A stretch of 64,000 bases of DNA from assembly GCF_900113325.1 (NCBI RefSeq), contig NZ_FOOY01000005.1, forward strand, positions 120,177 through 184,176, given 5' to 3'. Both the position numbers and the translations under genes were made by a program. Origin of the DNA: Sporolactobacillus nakayamae (GTDB lineage: Bacteria; Bacillota; Bacilli; Bacillales; Sporolactobacillaceae). The notes below the pieces were generated by a model. The model was not told the origin of the DNA. It saw nothing but the letters and a program-made list of their open reading frames with translations, and did not search any database. How positions within the stretch are numbered: the first letter of the stretch is position 1; the number at the start of each line of letters is the position of its first letter. This document shows positions 17,683 through 25,336 of the stretch, in pieces.

Positions 17683-18252
17683 TTATACACGTGGAATAAT
17701 CGTCTGAATCCGTTTGAGACGCGGTGCGAGTAGGACAACCACAAATGGTGTCAGCGCGATCGGCACAACGTCCGCAATACCAATCCAAATTACGCAGTAC
17801 CAGTAGCCAAGGCCAGTGAAGTATGAAAGCGAAAGGCTGGTCGCAAGGATCATTAAGCAGCCGAACAGAATCGACCAAAACAATGATTTCCAAATAAACG
17901 AAGTTTTGTTTACAAGCAATTCGTCAAGCGACTTTCTCCGTGTCATAACATATGCCGGAAGCGCGGCGCTGAGCGCTACGGTGATTCCATCGGCGATCAA
18001 TGTATGTGGCGCGATGAAATAGCCGCCGAGCAGTGACCAAACCAATGTGCCGATGTAGCCGGCGAAAAATCCGGATACCGGGCCAAAAAGAAATCCAATA
18101 GCAGGAATAATAAACGCAAAAGTTCTGAAATGAACAGCACCCGGGATAAGCGGAATCGGACTGCCGTAAGCCCAAAGTACGCCGGTAAACACACCGAAGA
18201 TGACAAAGAAAATAATGTTGACAAAGGTAAACTTGACGGTGAAGTTTTTCAC
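17683..18252 (-). CDS. ECF transporter S component (substrate-binding membrane protein)
   Basis: A protein of about 189 residues with six hydrophobic segments, the size and shape of an ECF S component. FFVIFGVFTGVLWAYGSPIPLIPGAVHFRTFAFIIPAIGFLFGPVSGFFAGYIGT... is similar in style to S units with a conserved first helix and a GxxxG-rich second and third. GAGGAGGCG before the GTG at 18252 fits best, so I trimmed the frame from 18270. It is last in an operon with EcfA, EcfT, a creatininase-like hydrolase and a phosphoribosyltransferase under a purine riboswitch, so its substrate is most likely a purine or a derivative; that is inference. Confidence 0.78.
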   Translation of the reverse strand: MKNFTVKFTFVNIIFFVIFGVFTGVLWAYGSPIPLIPGAVHFRTFAFIIPAIGFLFGPVSGFFAGYIGTLVWSLLGGYFIAPHTLIADGITVALSAALPAYVMTRRKSLDELLVNKTSFIWKSLFWSILFGCLMILATSLSLSYFTGLGYWYCVIWIGIADVVPIALTPFVVVLLAPRLKRIQTIIPRV

Positions 18253-18266
18253 TACGTAACGCCTCC

Positions 18267-19046
18267 TCAATAATTTGTTTTTGCAAAAGTAGATATGATA
18301 TCATTAAGCTCTTTGACCGCGTAGTCAAACAGCCTTTTGCCTTTTTCAGCAGTAGCATAGGTCGGCGCGCCAATCACGCCGCTTTTGCTGACATCTGCAG
18401 TTTTCCAGCCCGCATTGTACGGACCGAACAGCGTTACAAAGTCATTATCGCGTAACGCCTCAACCGGATCTTCGTCGACCGCGAGTTCCATGTGCACCGT
18501 CTCCGGCGCCGCGTGCAGCATCAGTGAAGTTTCCAACTCGCACGCATGGAAAACGCCGTATTTTCCTGACTGCTTCAAGCCTTTTAGTCCCTTGTCCCAG
18601 AATGAGGTGAACCACCAATCGAAGACAAAGACATCCATGCCGAAATCAATTCTCAGGTCTCGGCTGATCATGTTGAGCATGTCTGTATTGCCGCCATGAC
18701 TGTTAAAAAGCACAAGCTTCTTAAATCCACTCTTGGCGATAGCACCGGCGATATCGTGCAGCACGGAATAATAAGTCTGCGTGCCATAAGTGATCGTTCC
18801 GGCGAAACCCATGTGCTCATTGCTCTTGCCAACATTCAGCAGCGGAGCAAAGATCAGTGATCCTTCATCGAATTGTTGTGTCGCGATAAAATGGTCGATC
18901 AGCGAAGATAAGATTATAGCGTCGGTACCGACCGGCAGATGCGGGCCATGCTGTTCAGTTGCCGCCGTTGGCAGGAATACAATTGCCGAATCCTTATCAA
19001 TGGCCGCTAATTCGTCGCGGGTCAAGTTCTCCCATTTTGAAATCAT
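18267..19046 (-). CDS. creatininase-family metal-dependent amidohydrolase
   Basis: A protein of about 259 residues of the creatininase/ArfB/MftE family. Metal ligands appear in PTAATEQHGPHLPVGTD, in FNSHGGNTDM and in HACELETSLM, all intact. The family opens cyclic amides (creatinine) or deformylates formamidopyrimidines in archaeal flavin synthesis. Here it lies between EcfT and the S component in a riboswitch-controlled purine operon. A role in hydrolysing a cyclic amide or formamide linked to an imported purine or pteridine is plausible but unproved. The open frame begins at 19079; the ATG at 19046 gives the usual MISKWENLTRDEL beginning. Confidence 0.85.
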   Translation of the reverse strand: MISKWENLTRDELAAIDKDSAIVFLPTAATEQHGPHLPVGTDAIILSSLIDHFIATQQFDEGSLIFAPLLNVGKSNEHMGFAGTITYGTQTYYSVLHDIAGAIAKSGFKKLVLFNSHGGNTDMLNMISRDLRIDFGMDVFVFDWWFTSFWDKGLKGLKQSGKYGVFHACELETSLMLHAAPETVHMELAVDEDPVEALRDNDFVTLFGPYNAGWKTADVSKSGVIGAPTYATAEKGKRLFDYAVKELNDIISTFAKTNY

Positions 19047-19119
19047 TTCATAAACCCCAACTTTCTTCAAAATTTTCAAACATTAACACGATCAGTGGGG
19101 ATACATTCAGAATCCCCAA

Positions 19120-19935
19120 CTAAATCTGGATGTAATAGTTGATCTGCAAGAAAATGGTCACCACTGTTGCAATGATGGTTACTGACGCAAAGAGTGCATC
19201 GGAATACGTTGCTCTGATCATTTGGTACGATGTTCGTTTGACTTTAAAATTCAATTTATAATAATGCATGGAAAGCGAGATGGAATGCCCTTTGCTCAGC
19301 ACTCGGAACAACAGTGGCAAAGAAACAATCACATAGTTTTTCATTTTTGCAAATGCGCTGCATTTATCCACTTCAAGCCCGCGTGATTTCTGCGCTTCCA
19401 TAATCGTCGCAAATTCCTGTACGATCATCGGGATGATCTGGAAAACGAGTCCGACACCAAAGGCAACGGCATACGGAACGCGCCAGGACTGGAGACCAAG
19501 AATAATCTGGCTGAAATTCGTTGTCAGAATCACAGTATAAAAGGCCGAAATCATCAAGAAAATGCGCAGGGCGTACACGGCGCCTTTATAGAAATCAAAC
19601 CAATCTAAACTGAATACATAGTGATTACCAATTACCGAAAATGCTGCCCGGTAAATCGTCGGCCCCTCATTGATCGTGAATGCGCCGAGCACAAGCCACA
19701 GCAGAAAAATGAAAAGCAGCAGCACCTTGACTTTGTTCAGAAGCACAAGCATGTATTTGCCGATATGGCCAATGAGCCAGATCGCCAAAAAGACGAGAAA
19801 AAGGAATAGGAGCGCGACGCCGCTTTTCACAAAGGATGTCAGAACAGACATGATAATGAAAAAGACAAATTTCGTGCGCGGGTCGAGGCGATGCAGAAAC
19901 GAATTTAATTCGACGTATTGTAAGAAATCACCCAC
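19120..19935 (-). CDS. ecfT: ECF transporter T component
   Basis: A protein of about 271 residues with the N-terminal LHRLDPRTKFVFFI signature of EcfT/CbiQ, several hydrophobic segments, and the coupling motif AQKSRGLEVDK (ARG type) in the cytoplasmic part that contacts the ATPases. The GTG at 19935 has GGAGG 8 nt upstream; the frame extends to 19950. It overlaps the EcfA gene by 8 nt. Functionally it links the ATPase to the S component encoded two genes downstream. Confidence 0.9.
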   Translation of the reverse strand: MGDFLQYVELNSFLHRLDPRTKFVFFIIMSVLTSFVKSGVALLFLFLVFLAIWLIGHIGKYMLVLLNKVKVLLLFIFLLWLVLGAFTINEGPTIYRAAFSVIGNHYVFSLDWFDFYKGAVYALRIFLMISAFYTVILTTNFSQIILGLQSWRVPYAVAFGVGLVFQIIPMIVQEFATIMEAQKSRGLEVDKCSAFAKMKNYVIVSLPLLFRVLSKGHSISLSMHYYKLNFKVKRTSYQMIRATYSDALFASVTIIATVVTIFLQINYYIQI

Positions 19936-21601
19936 GATCTGCACCTCCAATCTTCACCTGTTCGGCAATCGCATCGGTGAAGTCCTCCACGTTGCATGCC
20001 AGCGGCTTGATTCCAAGTTTCTTGGACAATTGGACCACCGGCGGCAAGTCAATGTGAATCTTCTCGAACAACGCTTCGTCACCCGCAAGCTGCTGCGCGC
20101 TGCCTTCTTTCAGCATTGACGCATGGTCGAGAACCAAAAGCTCGTCGGATAATTTAAAGACAAGCGGAATCTCATGACTGATCAGGATGACCGTCTTTCC
20201 TTTTTCCTTCAGATGCCTGATAATGCCTTCCAAATGATTTCTCAAATGCAAATCCATGCCTAAGGTCGGTTCGTCGAGAATGATCACTTCAGCACTTGAA
20301 AAGAGGACGGATAAAATGGTCAATAAGTGCTTCTTGCCCATGGAAAGGTTAACCGGAAGCTCATCTTTATCTGCTAACAAATCATATTTTTCAAGGACTG
20401 CGAGTGCTTCTTCTTCACTGAACGGAACACCTTGAGCGCGCGCGCAGAATGTCAATTCCCGGTAGACATTTTCTTCAAACAGCATGTGCTCCGGATGCTG
20501 AAACACCAGAATAACATCACGACTGATTTCAGCTACCGATTTACCCGCTGTTCCCGCACCTTGATACGTCACCTCACCCTCGGTTGGCTGGTAAAGACCG
20601 TTCAGATGCTTAACCAAAGTCGTCTTGCCGGAACCATTTTGGCCGAGTATGGAAATGATCTTTCCTTTCGAGAATCCGGCGTTGATGTTTTTCAGCGCCT
20701 GAAATCCATCTTGGAAGTTCTTGCTGAGATGGGTTACCTTTAGAACTTCCTCAGAATGATTTTCCATCTTTTCCAATGCTGCAGCCGTTTCCGTCTGCTT
20801 CACCCGATCATGGAGCACTTCATAAGCGCCATCGAGTGAGGAAAAAGAGCTTAATCCACTCACTTTTTTCGAAAGTTCGCGATAGATCTCGACTTCTTGA
20901 GGAATGATCACCCCAAGCCGCTGCTGAACTTCAAACTGAGCGAAGAATTCATCCCTGTTCCCATCGAACACAACTTCGCCGCCATCGAGGCCAACGACAT
21001 GGTCGACAATGTCTGAAAACCAATCCAAATTATTGTCAACAATGACCGTTGTCTGTCCGGAGGCTCTCAGTTGATTCAACACGGATTGGATCAACTGTTT
21101 GCCCTGGGGATCAAGCGAACTGACCGGCTCGTCCATGATCACCATATCCGGACGCATGGCGAGGACGGAGGCAATGCAAACCGCCTGCCTTTGTCCACCG
21201 GAAAGTGTTGACACCGCACGCTTCCTCAGATGCTGAATATGGAGCAAATCAAGGACATACTCGACACGTTCATGAATCTCCTGATTGCTGAGTCCCATGT
21301 TTTCCACACCGAATGCGAGTGCGTCTTCTACGCCATAGCCGAACAGCTGATTCTCCGGTGTCTGGCTGACCACCGAGATCACTAGATCATCCCCGGTCTG
21401 AAAAGAGCCTGTCAGTTCGCCTTTATTCATTAAGACCGGAATGACACCGCTAAGAATGCTGACGAGCGTGGACTTGCCGCATCCGCTTGGTCCGACAATT
21501 GCGGTCACTTCAGCTTCTTTTATTTCCATATTAATATTTTTTAAGATTTGCGGCGTGTCTGCGCTATATTTATAGCCTATATTCTCAATTTTAAAGCTCA
21601 A
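19928..21601 (-). CDS. fused double ECF ATPase (EcfA-EcfA')
   Basis: A 557-residue protein made of two ABC ATPase domains. The first has Walker A GPSGCGKST (about 38-46), signature LSGGQRQAV and Walker B MVIMDEP; the second has GQNGSGKTT (about 320-328), a signature reduced to LSMGKKHLL, and VIILDEPTLG. The second signature lacks the canonical SGGQ, so one of the two ATP sites may be weak. In this family the protein powers uptake together with EcfT and an S component. The start is TTG with GGGAG upstream. The phosphoribosyltransferase gene is 18 bp upstream. Confidence 0.92.
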   Translation of the reverse strand: MSFKIENIGYKYSADTPQILKNINMEIKEAEVTAIVGPSGCGKSTLVSILSGVIPVLMNKGELTGSFQTGDDLVISVVSQTPENQLFGYGVEDALAFGVENMGLSNQEIHERVEYVLDLLHIQHLRKRAVSTLSGGQRQAVCIASVLAMRPDMVIMDEPVSSLDPQGKQLIQSVLNQLRASGQTTVIVDNNLDWFSDIVDHVVGLDGGEVVFDGNRDEFFAQFEVQQRLGVIIPQEVEIYRELSKKVSGLSSFSSLDGAYEVLHDRVKQTETAAALEKMENHSEEVLKVTHLSKNFQDGFQALKNINAGFSKGKIISILGQNGSGKTTLVKHLNGLYQPTEGEVTYQGAGTAGKSVAEISRDVILVFQHPEHMLFEENVYRELTFCARAQGVPFSEEEALAVLEKYDLLADKDELPVNLSMGKKHLLTILSVLFSSAEVIILDEPTLGMDLHLRNHLEGIIRHLKEKGKTVILISHEIPLVFKLSDELLVLDHASMLKEGSAQQLAGDEALFEKIHIDLPPVVQLSKKLGIKPLACNVEDFTDAIAEQVKIGGADRG

Positions 21602-21619
21602 CGTTATAGTCTCCCTGCT

Positions 21620-22183
21620 TTATTGGATGGCATCGGACGAATCGATCGGGAACAACGGTAACTTTTCAAGATAAATGATATCATCACGCTTGATCGCATC
21701 TTCACCCTCGGCAAGAATCGCCGCTTTACCAACGAGCACGCCGCCGGCTCTTGTGATCAATTTTTCAAGTGCGTGTACCGATTCGCCGGTACTGATCACA
21801 TCGTCTACAATCAGAATGCGTTTGCCCTTAATCATTTCGCTCTCTTCTTTTTCAATGCAAAGCAGCTGCTTTCTCTGAGTCGTAATCGAGTAAACTTCAG
21901 TGGCAAACGGTTCGCTCATGTATGGCTTAATACTCTTACGCGCAACAAAATAGCGTTTCTTCCCGCATAGTCTCGCCAGTTCATGAATCAGCGGTATTCC
22001 TTTCGCTTCTGCTGTAATAAAATAATCCGCTTCCGGAATGCGCTCCTTCAATGTCGCGGCTGCGGCGGATACTAACTCCGTATCCCCCAAAATAACAAAG
22101 CTTGCGATCTTAATATTATCCGCGATCCGGACAACGGGAAGCTTTCGCTGGACTCCCGCAACCTTGAGCACAAATTCATCCAT
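21620..22183 (-). CDS. purine-type phosphoribosyltransferase
   Basis: A 187-residue enzyme of the type I PRT family. The PRPP-binding motif is RILIVDDVISTGESVHAL (about 123-140), and ADYFITAEAKGIPLIHELAR is characteristic of apt/xpt-like enzymes. It would join a purine base with PRPP to give a nucleotide. It is the first gene after the purine riboswitch and shares an operon with an ECF transporter, so import and capture of the same base is likely. AGGTGA precedes the ATG. Confidence 0.88.
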   Translation of the reverse strand: MDEFVLKVAGVQRKLPVVRIADNIKIASFVILGDTELVSAAAATLKERIPEADYFITAEAKGIPLIHELARLCGKKRYFVARKSIKPYMSEPFATEVYSITTQRKQLLCIEKEESEMIKGKRILIVDDVISTGESVHALEKLITRAGGVLVGKAAILAEGEDAIKRDDIIYLEKLPLFPIDSSDAIQ

Positions 22184-22230
22184 TTTCGGTTCACCTGATT
22201 TCCTTCAATAGTTATGGTTAGTCAAACAGT

Positions 22231-22274
22231 AAAAAAGCAGGGAACCGGTGTCCTCTGCCTTACGACGAGTTCCC
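22231..22274 (-). terminator. riboswitch expression-platform terminator
   Basis: On the minus strand GGGAAC (22274-22269) pairs with GTTCCC (22245-22240) around a loop, followed by a T run (22236-22231). It lies 48 bp before the phosphoribosyltransferase start. A CCGGTG at about 22343-22348 could pair with the CACCGG inside the terminator and act as antiterminator; this is inferred. Confidence 0.7.
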
Positions 22275-22356
22275 AATGACCATGGCAAATAAAAGCTGTC
22301 CTGCGCATGGAAAATTCCAATAGCAGATGCCATACCCGGGTCACCGGAAAAAGAAC

Positions 22357-22424
22357 ACCATAGCGCAGGCAATTTACGGTTGCCGCGTAGAAACTTCCAC
22401 ACCTTATTTGCAGACTTATATGGT
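22357..22424 (-). promoter_or_regulatory. purine riboswitch aptamer, guanine-type
   Basis: The minus strand has the whole core of the purine riboswitch. P1 is ACCATA pairing with TATGGT. P2 is CTGCA with TGTGG around a 7-nt loop. J2/3 is AAGTTTCTAC, identical to the xpt aptamer. P3 is GGCAA/TTGCC with the conserved CCGTAAA loop. J3/1 reads GCTATGG; the base before UAU, which contacts the ligand, is C, as in guanine/hypoxanthine aptamers and unlike adenine ones. The preceding G replaces the usual A, a small deviation. It controls the phosphoribosyltransferase-ECF-creatininase operon. Confidence 0.88.
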
Positions 22425-22473
22425 TTCACTTTTTTATGTAATTCGACTTATTTCGACCTCTTGCTTAATAAAA

Positions 22474-22502
22474 ATTATATCACTGTAATAATTTTTTGGC
22501 AA
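22474..22502 (-). promoter_or_regulatory. sigma-A promoter of the purine riboswitch operon
   Basis: TTGCCA (22502-22497) and TATAAT (22479-22474) are spaced by 17 nt, about 50 bp upstream of the aptamer. The -35 box lies inside the end of the DUF1801 gene. Confidence 0.75.
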
Positions 22503-22917
22503 CAGAATCATTATTCAAACTATTAGTTGATCTCGCCTGAATTTCGCGCAGATTTTCACGTTCATGTATTCGGCGGGAGACGCTGCGAAACACCTCGAAG
22601 AACGTTTGCATTGTCGTTGTATCACTCAGAGGGACACGAATGCATCGCTTGCCATAGCTGACATTCATGAGCTGCCTTTTCAAGAGCAGTATCTGCGTCT
22701 CATCATTGGTATGAAAGTAAAAACAATCCTTTGTTGCTGAAAAGGTTATGTATTTGTGACCCCAGTAATACGTGGGCATCCGGCAAAAGGTTGTTTCTTC
22801 CCATTCTGGAAAATTGCCGCGTATAAAAGAAACCATCGCCCGCAGCCACATTTTTTGATTTTTATTAAAACGGTTAAGATACTCTAAGTGTTTCAAAAAT
22901 TCACTCACCGTCTCCAT
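22480..22917 (-). CDS. DUF1801 (YdhG-like) domain protein
   Basis: A protein of about 145 residues. METVSEFLKHLEYL starts the domain, and FRMPTYYWGHKYITFSATKDCFYFHT and GKRCIRVPLSDT follow, which fit DUF1801/YdhG proteins, sometimes called iron-chaperone-like. The function is unsettled. The open frame reaches 23040, but that extension runs into repeated DNA; GGATGGTGA before the ATG at 22917 marks the true start. It stands alone. Confidence 0.75.
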   Translation of the reverse strand: METVSEFLKHLEYLNRFNKNQKMWLRAMVSFIRGNFPEWEETTFCRMPTYYWGHKYITFSATKDCFYFHTNDETQILLLKRQLMNVSYGKRCIRVPLSDTTTMQTFFEVFRSVSRRIHERENLREIQARSTNSLNNDSVAKKLLQ

Positions 22918-23030
22918 TTGAAAATCACCATCCAGTAGTTTAATACACTTAGGATGGTGATTGGAGAGGAAAGTTATACGTATAAGAGCCTGTTCAAAAA
23001 GGAGGAGGCCAGGCAGAACGCCACGTCGCA

Positions 23031-23157
23031 CGTTGTGCACAGGACACTAGGCCGTCCTGAGCGTCGAAGATCAAGAAAGCGCAGTTTTGAGCTACCCGAG
23101 CGTACTTTCCACAGGATGTGATGATTCCAACGTTGTGCACAGGACACTAGGCCGTCC
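23031..23157. repeat. 27-bp direct repeat pair
   Basis: The same 27 bases, beginning CGTTGTGCACAGGACACT, occur at 23031-23057 and 23131-23157, exactly 100 bp apart. The sequence between and around is GC-rich and unlike the neighbouring genes, and the open frames through it are spurious. I do not recognise the element; it may be a small mobile repeat or an RNA family. Confidence 0.6.
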
Positions 23158-23260
23158 ATGGCCGTCGTGACGGCGCCTCTGTCTGCGCCAAGGCTTGCCA
23201 ATTGGCAAGTCTTCTAACAAATCATTTGGATTCTTAATGAAGTAAGGCGGCCGGAATAAA

Positions 23261-23449
23261 ATAAGCGGAGATTTTCCGCTTATATGCATCATGGCGTTTG
23301 TTTCACAGGTAAATAAGGGTAATTTTTCCGCCTATGCACAGAAAAATACTCCATTTTCACGTTTTTCGATTCGATAAGCGGAATTTCTCCGTCTATTTAA
23401 GCTTTTTTTTCGTTCATTTTGTAAATAAGCGGAATTTTTCCGCTTATTT
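23261..23449. repeat. palindromic AAGCGGA...TCCGCTT repeats
   Basis: At least three hairpin units of the form ATAAGCGG-AATTTT-CCGCTTAT occur at 23261-23283, about 23373-23396 (imperfect) and 23423-23449 (the last with 10-11 bp arms). A fourth degenerate copy lies near 23308-23335. They lie in a gene-free space of about 670 bp. They resemble dispersed intergenic hairpins rather than a terminator, because four follow in a row. Confidence 0.6.
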
Positions 23450-23594
23450 CTCAGATTGGGCTTACCTGATCGCCCAACCGCCTCTTATGACCTTATCGTC
23501 GTACCGGCAAGCCAAAACGCTAAACGTTCTTAACTTGTAAAAAACCGAAGCGAGTGGCGAACCACTTTCCCCGGCACAAAGGCAGCTCTAAAAA

Positions 23595-23774
23595 TTATTT
23601 TTTAAGTTCCCAATAGCATCTTTTTGGTGAGACAATTTTCTCTTCTTTTTTCAACTTGGTCATCACCTTGTTGACTTCTTTCTTATCTAATCCGGTTGAT
23701 TCGGCCACTTTTCCCGCATTTGCAGGTTCATCAGCCTTTTCAAAAAAGGCGAGTACGGCATCATAGCTTTCCAT
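23595..23774 (-). CDS. small winged-helix-like protein, 59 residues
   Basis: A short gene of 59 codons. The protein begins MESYDAVLAFFEKADEPANA and goes on with KVAESTGLDKKEVNKVMTKL and a basic end (KIVSPKRCYWELKK). The helix pattern is a small winged helix of MarR/DprA-C-terminal style, found as stand-alone proteins in many Bacillota. A strong ribosome binding site, GGAGGG, stands 9 nt before the ATG. The likely role is DNA binding, but no target is known. It is monocistronic. Confidence 0.82.
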   Translation of the reverse strand: MESYDAVLAFFEKADEPANAGKVAESTGLDKKEVNKVMTKLKKEEKIVSPKRCYWELKK

Positions 23775-23825
23775 TGCTTGAATCCCTCCGATTGGTATCT
23801 TTAGTGATCATCAATTCTATTATAA

Positions 23826-23978
23826 TCACTCAGATTGATTTGAGAGTGCAAGGAGTTTGTCAATTGTTTTCCAATTTCGTGTTGTGCAATGGGAACTCAA
23901 TTTTTCTCGCAGATCTGCCATTTTTATCTTATTTTTCCATCCGACATTAATGCCGCGCAATAAGGCGATATAGATCAT
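23826..23978 (-). pseudogene. DUF1697 remnant with internal deletion
   Basis: The frame starts with MIYIALLRGINVGWKNKIKM, the unmistakable beginning of DUF1697 proteins, continues ADLREKLSS, and then jumps directly to TTRNWKTIDKLLALS, which is the usual C-terminal end of that family. About 130 residues in between are missing, yet the frame is kept. GAGGAC lies before the ATG at 23978. The 50-residue product is unlikely to work. Confidence 0.82.
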
Positions 23979-24049
23979 ACACTGTCCTCTTTTCAATTCT
24001 TTGCAGTCAACCAAATACAGTAAGATTAAGTTGATCGTAACGAAAAAAG

Positions 24050-24079
24050 AACACAAACTTAACTAAAAAAGTTTGTGTT
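24050..24079 (-). terminator. Rho-independent terminator of the 31-residue gene
   Basis: AACACAAACTT (24050-24060) pairs perfectly with AAGTTTGTGTT (24069-24079), and the minus strand continues into CTTTTTTCG. It lies 25 bp after the small gene. Confidence 0.75.
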
Positions 24080-24104
24080 CCCTCTATATATGATGAAGGT
24101 AGGC

Positions 24105-24200
24105 TCATTTTTTTGACTGCTTCTGTTTTTCTTTTGAACGATTGAACCAAAAAACACCTGCAATTGACGAGAATAGGTTAGCTAAGAATTCAAACATCAT
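24105..24200 (-). CDS. 31-residue hydrophobic peptide
   Basis: A very short gene with a strong ribosome binding site AAGGAGGAATGT and its own terminator. The peptide starts MMFEFLANLFSSIAGVFWF, a hydrophobic/amphipathic helix, and ends in a basic tail NRSKEKQKQSKK. This build (one membrane-active helix and a Lys-rich tail) is seen in small regulatory membrane peptides and in type I toxins. No antisense RNA could be identified. Function unknown. Confidence 0.65.
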   Translation of the reverse strand: MMFEFLANLFSSIAGVFWFNRSKEKQKQSKK

Positions 24201-24331
24201 ACATTCCTCCTTCATGGGTACACCCAATCCAAAACGAACGATTTGCAACCGTTTTATAACATAGTAAAAGTCTATGCCGTTCATCCGATACTGTCAACGG
24301 ATTGATAGCTGCACTACTTTCAGCATAATCA

Positions 24332-24868
24332 TTATCGTTCAAAAAAAATACTGCGCCGATTCTCATTCAGTGTCGAACTGGTTAAATGAATGAGTGTTTC
24401 CTCAACCGCAGAGCATAGCGCGATCATACAGACGATCCAGAAAAAGCCACCATTCTTGAACGTGAAATATACGATCGGGGTGAGGACCAAAAGCGCTCCG
24501 GTCAATTTGTTCGCCAATGTGTGCAAGCCGGCAAACGCATGGTACTTGTACGCGGCAATTAGAAAGTTTCCGATTCGAATCATTGCGATAAGCACAATCC
24601 ATGGGATAAGTGGCACGAGCAGTTCACCCGCCCAATAAAAGACCAGCACCATTAGAGTGAGATACATCAGCATATCCGCGAATGAATCCAGCCGTGCGCC
24701 GAATCTGCTCTGGTTGTTTGTTCTGCGAGCGATAAAACCATCAAGAAGATCACTAACCACCGCCGCACTATAAAGTCCAGCAAACACCCAACCATCTTTG
24801 TAAAAAAGAAGCATCAGAATCGTGAAAATGACACGGCTTACCGTGAGTATATTCGGGACGTGCTTCAA
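24332..24868 (-). CDS. CDP-alcohol phosphatidyltransferase family protein
   Basis: A membrane enzyme of about 178 residues. The family signature D-x2-D-G-x2-A-R-x8-G-x3-D-x3-D is present as DLLDGFIARR...FGARLDSFAD. It transfers a phosphatidyl group from CDP-diacylglycerol to an alcohol; the acceptor is unknown and the size suits PgsA-like or YnbA-like proteins. AGGAGATATCATT before the TTG at 24868 sets the start, giving MKHVPNILTVSRVIFTI, the normal beginning. Downstream (24201-24331) is non-coding. Confidence 0.87.
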   Translation of the reverse strand: MKHVPNILTVSRVIFTILMLLFYKDGWVFAGLYSAAVVSDLLDGFIARRTNNQSRFGARLDSFADMLMYLTLMVLVFYWAGELLVPLIPWIVLIAMIRIGNFLIAAYKYHAFAGLHTLANKLTGALLVLTPIVYFTFKNGGFFWIVCMIALCSAVEETLIHLTSSTLNENRRSIFFER

Positions 24869-24907
24869 AATGATATCTCCTGCCTTCAAAATGAATACCT
24901 GAAAAAA

Positions 24908-25336
24908 TCAAAGCTTTTTCTTATACCCTTTGGTGTCTCGTGAAAAGCCATAGGTCTCGTAAAAATGGCAAGCATCGCTGCGATCTGTTTCTGTCACAAG
25001 AATCATTTGCGTACATTTTCTTACCCGGGCTTGTTTCTCCAACTCACCAAGCAGATGTGTGCCGACACCCATTCGTCGCGTTGCCTGATCGACAACCATG
25101 TTCTCAACAACAAGGAAAGGTCGGCAGTCACCATACAGCTCAGCACATACCACGCCCATAACAGACCCAACTAACCGATGATCCGCTATCGCACTCAATA
25201 AAATATGCGTCTTTTGCCGATTTACTTTCTCAAATTGAGCGCGCATTTTATCAACATTAGATTCTTCATTCCAAAACTGCCGGTACAGAGCAGCAAGCTG
25301 TGGCAAATCGTTCGCATTCATTTTCCTAATGATCAT
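24908..25336 (-). CDS. GNAT family N-acetyltransferase
   Basis: A 142-residue acetyltransferase with the acetyl-CoA loop DQATRRMGVGTHLLGELEKQA and the C-terminal SDACHFYETYGFSRD motif. It overlaps the stop of the peptidase gene upstream by 4 nt (ATGA), so it is translationally coupled to the MccF/LdcA-like peptidase. In microcin C and related self-immunity systems, MccF-type peptidases and GNAT acetyltransferases both detoxify processed aminoacyl-nucleotides; whether the pair here does so is inference. Confidence 0.87.
   Translation of the reverse strand: MIIRKMNANDLPQLAALYRQFWNEESNVDKMRAQFEKVNRQKTHILLSAIADHRLVGSVMGVVCAELYGDCRPFLVVENMVVDQATRRMGVGTHLLGELEKQARVRKCTQMILVTETDRSDACHFYETYGFSRDTKGYKKKL

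Noticed and set aside
23041-23292. Minus-strand frames of 66-75 residues in the region of the 27-bp repeats
   Set aside because: They differ between frames, repeat the same short peptides because of the DNA repeat, and have no start signals.
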